A stretch of 64,000 bases of DNA from Ptiloglossa arizonensis (taxonomy: Eukaryota > Arthropoda > Insecta > Hymenoptera > Colletidae): positions 62,001 through 126,000 of the forward strand of contig NW_027478534.1 of assembly GCF_051014685.1 (NCBI RefSeq), in the 5' to 3' direction. The notes under the pieces are model-generated. The model saw only the letters and a program-made list of their open reading frames with translations. It ran no database searches and had not been told where the DNA came from. The position numbers and the translations under genes are program-made. This document shows positions 59,801 through 64,000 of this stretch, piece by piece; within the stretch, counting starts at the first letter, position 1; every line of letters begins with the position of its first letter.

Positions 59801-61076
59801 CTGAAAGTAGAAACTGGCCCGATTACAACGGTATGAGTACTTTTCCCCTAGGCCGTTCTAGTTATTCGTTTCGAGCATCAGAACTGCGAAAATTTTGAGT
59901 TTCTCAAGCGTTTCCTATATCCAGACTGCCATATCTCGCGAACGGATAGACCAATCCGCAAAATTTCTGTTGCATCTGAAAGTTGAAACACGCCCGATTA
60001 CAACGGTATGAGTACTTTTCCCCTAGGCCGTTCTAGTTATTCGTTTCGAGCATCAGAACTGTGAAAATTTTGAGTTTCTCAACCGTTTCTTACTTCCAAA
60101 CTGCCATATCTCGCGAACGGATTGACCAATCCGCAAAATTTCTTTTGCATCTGAAAGTAGAAACTCGCCCGATTACAACGGTATGCGTACTTTCCCCCTA
60201 GGCCGTTCTAGTTATTCGTTTCGAGCATCAGAACTGCGAAAATTTTGAGTTTCTCAAGCGTTTGTTACGTCCAAACTGCCATATCTCGCGAACGGATTGA
60301 CCAATCAGCAAAATTTCTATTGCATCTGAAAGTAGAAACTCGCCCGACTACAATGGTATGAGTACTTTTCCCCTAGGCCGTTCTGGTCATTCGTTTCGAG
60401 TATCAGAACTGCGAAAATTTTGAGTTTCTCATGCGTTTCTTACGTCCAAACAGCCATATCTCGCGAACGGATTGACCAATCCGCAAAATTTCTGTTGCAT
60501 CTGAAAGTAGAAACTCGCCCGATTACAACGGTATGCGTTCTTTTCCCCTAGGCCGTTCTAGTTATGCTTGTCGAGCGTCAGAACTGCGAAAATTTTGAGT
60601 TTCTCAAGCGTTTCTCACCTCCAAACTGCCATATCGCGCGAACGGATTGACCAATCCGCAAAATTTCTATTGCATCTGAAAGTAGAAACTCGCCCGATTA
60701 CAATGGTATGAGTACTATTCCCCTAGGCCGTTCTGGTCATTCGTTTCGAGTATCAGAACTGCGATAATTTTGAGTTTCTCATGCGTTTCTTACCTCCAAA
60801 CTGCAATATCTCGCGAACGGATTGAACAATCCGTAAAATTTCTGTTGCATCTGAAAGTAGAAACTCGCCCGATTACAATGGTATCCATACTTTTCCCATC
60901 GGTCGTTCTAGTTATTCGTTTCGAGCATCAGAACTGCGAAAAATTTGAGTTTCTCAAGCGTTTCTCACCTCCAAACTGCCATATCTCGCGAACGGATTGA
61001 CCAATCCGTAAAATTTCTGTTGCATCTGAAAGTAGAAGCACGCCCGATTACAATGGTATCCATACTTTTCCCATAG
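59801..61076. repeat. Spacer monomers between the long segmental repeats
   Basis: About seven monomers of I, Q, R and M-like type, with no gene. Rare marks are CAATCAGC (60303), CAAACAGCC and CCCATCGGTCG (about 60895). The GCGATAA monomer at 60727 gives a 76-codon chance frame because its end reads CATC, not CTAG. Confidence 0.83.
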
Positions 61077-64000
61077 GTCGTTCTAGTTATTCGTTTCGAG
61101 CATCAGAACTGCGACAATTTTGAGTTTCTCAAGCGTTTCTCACCTCCAAACTGCCATGTCTCGCGAACGGATTGACCAATCCGCAAAATTTCTGTTGCAT
61201 CTGAAAGTACAAACTCGCCCGATTACAACGGTATGCGAACATTTCCCCTAGGCCGTTCTGGTTATTCGTTTCGAGCATCAGAGCTGCGAAAATTTTGAGT
61301 TTCTCAAGCGTTTCTTACCTCCAATCTGCCATATCTCGCGAACGGATTGACCAATCCGCAAAATTTCTGTTGCATCTGAAAGTAGAAACTCGCCCGGTTA
61401 CAACAGTATGCGTACTTTTCCCCTAGGCCGTTCTAGTTATTCGTTTCGAGCATCAGAACTGCGAAAATTTTTAGTTTCTCAAGCGTTTCTTACGTCCAAA
61501 CTGCCATATCTCGCGAACGGATTGACCAATCCGCTAAATTTCTGTTGCATCTGAAAGTAGAAACTCGCCCGATTACAATGGTATTAGCACTTTTCCCCTA
61601 GGCCGTTCTGGTCATTCGTTTCGAGTATCAGAACTGCGAAAATTTTGAGTTTCTCATGCGGTTCTTACCTCCAAACTGCCATATCTCGCGAACGGATTGA
61701 CCAATCCGTAAAATTTCTGTTGCATCTGAAAGTAGAAGCACGCCCGATTACAATGGTATCCATACTTTTCCCATAGGTCGTTCTAGTTATTCGTTTCGAG
61801 CATCAGAACTGCGACAATTTTGAGTTTCTCAAGCGTTTCTCACCTCCAAACTGCCATGTCTCGCGAACGGATTGACCAATCCGCAAAATTTCTGTTGCAT
61901 CTGACAGTAGAAACTCGCCCGATTACAACGGTATGCGAACATTTCCCCTAGGCCGTTCTGGTTATTCGTTTCGAGCATCAGAACTGCGAAAATTTTGAGT
62001 TGCTCAAGCGTTTCTTACCTCCAAACTGCCACATCTCGCGAACGGATTGACGAATCCGCAAAATTTCTGTTCGACCTGAAAGTAGAAACTCGCCCGATTA
62101 CAACGGTATGAGTACTTTTCCCCTAGGCCGTTCTAGTTATTCGTTTCGAGCATCAGAACTGTGAAAATTTTGAGTTTCTCAACCGTTTCTTACCTCCAAA
62201 CTGCCATATCTCGCGAACGGATTGACCAATCCGCAAAATTTCTGTTGCATCTGAAAGTAGAAACTCGCCCGATTACAACGGTATGCGTACTTTTCCCCTA
62301 GGCCGTTCTAGTTATGCTTGTCGAGCATCAGAACTGCGAAAATTTTGAGTTTCTCAAGCGTTTCTCACTTCCAAACTGCCATATCGCGCGAACGGATTGA
62401 CCAATATGCAAAATTTCTGTTGCATCTGAAAGTAGAAACTCGCCCGATTACAACCGTATGCGTACTTTTCCCCTAGGCCGTTCTGGTTATTCGTTTCGAG
62501 CATCAGAACTGCGAAAATTTTGAATTTCTCATGCGTTTCTTACCTCCAAACTGCCATATCTCGCGAACGGATTGACCAATCCGTAAAATTTCTGTTGCAT
62601 CTGAAAGGAGAAGTTCGCCCGATTACAATGGTATCCATACTTTTCCCATAGGTCGTTCTAGTTATTCGTTTCGAGCATCAGAACTGCGAAAATTTTGAGT
62701 TTCTCAAGCGTTTCTCACCTCCAAACTGCCATGTCTCGCGAACGGATTGACCAATCCGCAAAATTTATGTTGCATCTGAAAGTAGAAACTCGCCCGATTA
62801 CAACGGTATGCGAACATTTCCCCTAGGCCGTTCTGGTTATTCGTTTCGAGCATCAGAACTGCGAAAATTTTGAGTTGCTCAAGCGTTTCTTACCTCCAAA
62901 CTGCCACATCTCGCGAACGGATTGACGAATCCGCAAAATTTCTGTTGCACCTGAAAGTAGAAACTCGCCCGATTACAACGGTATGCGTACTTTTCCCCTA
63001 GGCCGTTCTAGTTATTCGTTTCGAGCATCAGAACTGCGAAAATTTTGAGTTTCTCAAGCGTTTCCTATATCCAGACTGCCATATCTCGCGAACGGATAGA
63101 CCAATCCGCAAAATTTCTGTTGCATCTGAAAGTTGAAAGACGCCCGATTACAACGGTATGAGTACTTTTCCCCTAGGCCGTTCTAGTTATTCGTTTCTAG
63201 CATCAGAACTGCGAAAATTTTGAGTTTCTCAAGCGTTTCCTATATCCAGACTGCCATATCTCGCGAACGGATAGACCAATCCGCAAAATTTCTGTTGCAT
63301 CTGAAAGTTGAAACACGCCCGATTACAACGGTATGAGTACTTTTCCCCTAGGCCGTTCTAGTTATTCGTTTCGAGCATCAGAACTGTGAAAATTTTGAGT
63401 TTCTCAACCGTTTCTTACATCCAAACTGCCATATCTCGCGAACGGATTGACCAATCCGCAAAATTTCTATTGCATCTGAAAGTAGAAACTCGCCCGATTA
63501 CAACGGCATGCGTACTTTTCCCCTAGGCCGCTCTAGTTATGCTTGTCGAGCATCAGAACTGCGAAAATTTTGAGTTTCTCAAGCGTTACTCACCTCCAAA
63601 CTGCCATATCGCGCGAACGGATTGACCAATATGCAAAATTTCTGTTGCATCTGAAAGTAGAAACTCGCCCGATTACAATGGTATCCATACTTTTCCCATA
63701 GGTCGTTCTAGTTATTCGTTTCGAGCATCAGAACTGCGAAAATTTTGAGTTTCTCAAGCGTTTCTCACATCCAAACTGCCATGTCTCGCGAACGGATTGA
63801 CCAATCCGCAAAATTTCTGTTGCATCTGAAAGTAGAAACTCGCCCGATTACAACGGTATGCGAACACTTCCCCTAGGCCGTTCTGGTTATTCGTTTCGAG
63901 CATCAGAACTGCGAAAATTTTGAGTTGCTCAAGCGTTTCTTACCTCCAAACTACCACATCTCGCGAACGGATTGACGAATCCGAAAAATTTCTGTTGCAC
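61077..64000. repeat. Long segmental repeat, copy 2, cut by the window end
   Basis: Partner of 56877-59800. Differences include CAGAGCTG (about 61281), TTCGACCTG for TTGCACCTG (62071), GCGTTACTC for GCGTTTCTC (about 63587), and the 62127 monomer, which is a plain Q (CTGTGAAAA, CTCAACCG). The end of the repeat lies beyond the window. Confidence 0.92.
63877..64000. repeat. Partial monomer at the window end (type O)
   Basis: The first 124 bases of a GAGTTGCTC, CACATCTCG, TTGACGAATCC monomer; it is cut by the window, not by an array boundary. Confidence 0.95.

Larger units (their letters stand above)
1..64000 (+). repeat. Tandem satellite array, 175 bp monomer, 365 complete copies
   Basis: The same 175 bp unit recurs head-to-tail from end to end, with no interruption and no copy on the opposite strand. 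Unit starts follow 6 + 175n to about 45 kb, then slip by 1, 2, 3 and finally 4 bp because of four 174 bp monomers. The consensus is about 44% G+C with 13 CpG dinucleotides, roughly 1.5 times the number expected from its base composition. Because 175 is one more than a multiple of three, no reading frame can persist from one monomer to the next without cycling through all three frames. The length is in the nucleosomal range typical of centromeric and pericentromeric satellites in plants and animals; which of these applies cannot be decided from the sequence. Confidence 0.98.

Noticed and set aside
62071..62075. TTCGACC in place of TTGCACC as a recombination joint
   Set aside because: A GC to CG double change in a single copy, with flanks unchanged; it fits point mutation or a sequencing error.
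1..64000. CRISPR array
   Set aside because: There are no short conserved repeats separated by unique spacers; the whole 175 bp unit repeats and variation is by point change.
1..64000. Ribosomal intergenic spacer or 5S rDNA array
   Set aside because: No 5S or other rRNA-like sequence, RNA polymerase III box pair or T-run terminator was recognised in the monomer.

Overview
The whole window is one uninterrupted eukaryotic satellite DNA array. A 175 bp monomer (about 44% G+C, 13 CpG sites in the consensus) is repeated head-to-tail in a single orientation, giving 5 bp of a leading monomer, 365 complete monomers, and 124 bp of a last one. I found no gene, RNA gene, transposon, inversion or unrelated insertion. 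Monomers start at 6 + 175n; four single-base deletions (monomers starting 44981, 46030, 47254, 54078) shift this phase by a total of 4 bp by the end. The organism cannot be named from this. A nucleosome-length tandem repeat with higher-order repeat (HOR) structure suggests a plant or animal centromere or pericentromere; a centromeric role is inference.

Layout. 1-9630: older, mixed monomers containing a 10-monomer (1750 bp) HOR in two tandem copies (1581-5080) and an 8-monomer (1400 bp) spaced repeat (7706-9630). 9631-16630: the most heterogeneous stretch, with a local 3-monomer (525 bp) duplication. 16631-17505: a marker cassette (pre-H, H, I, J, K). 17506-33955: an HOR core whose basic unit is seven distinguishable monomers A-B-C-D-E-F-G (1225 bp), in full copies and as 1-, 2-, 5-, 6-, 8-, 10- and 11-monomer derivatives. 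The marker cassette recurs at 33956-34830, exactly 99 monomers later. 34831-43755: a mosaic of core types with cassette types and 5- and 6-monomer duplications. 43756-47427: further duplications marked by one-base indels. 47428-56876: types N, O, I, Q, R, T, U in 8- and 6-monomer repeats. 56877-64000: two copies of a long segment 24 monomers (4200 bp) apart, the second cut by the window end.

The biology legible here is concerted evolution. Private variants shared by blocks at exact multiples of 175 bp, and hybrid monomers whose two halves belong to different types, show repeated out-of-register exchange or template switching. Each monomer also has two hairpin-capable dyads, a TCGCGA palindrome and a CCAAT motif, and many type-defining variants are CpG to TpG or CpA changes. 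Short open frames of 63-85 codons are satellite read-through, not genes. Types and periods were assigned by eye; percent identities were not computed.
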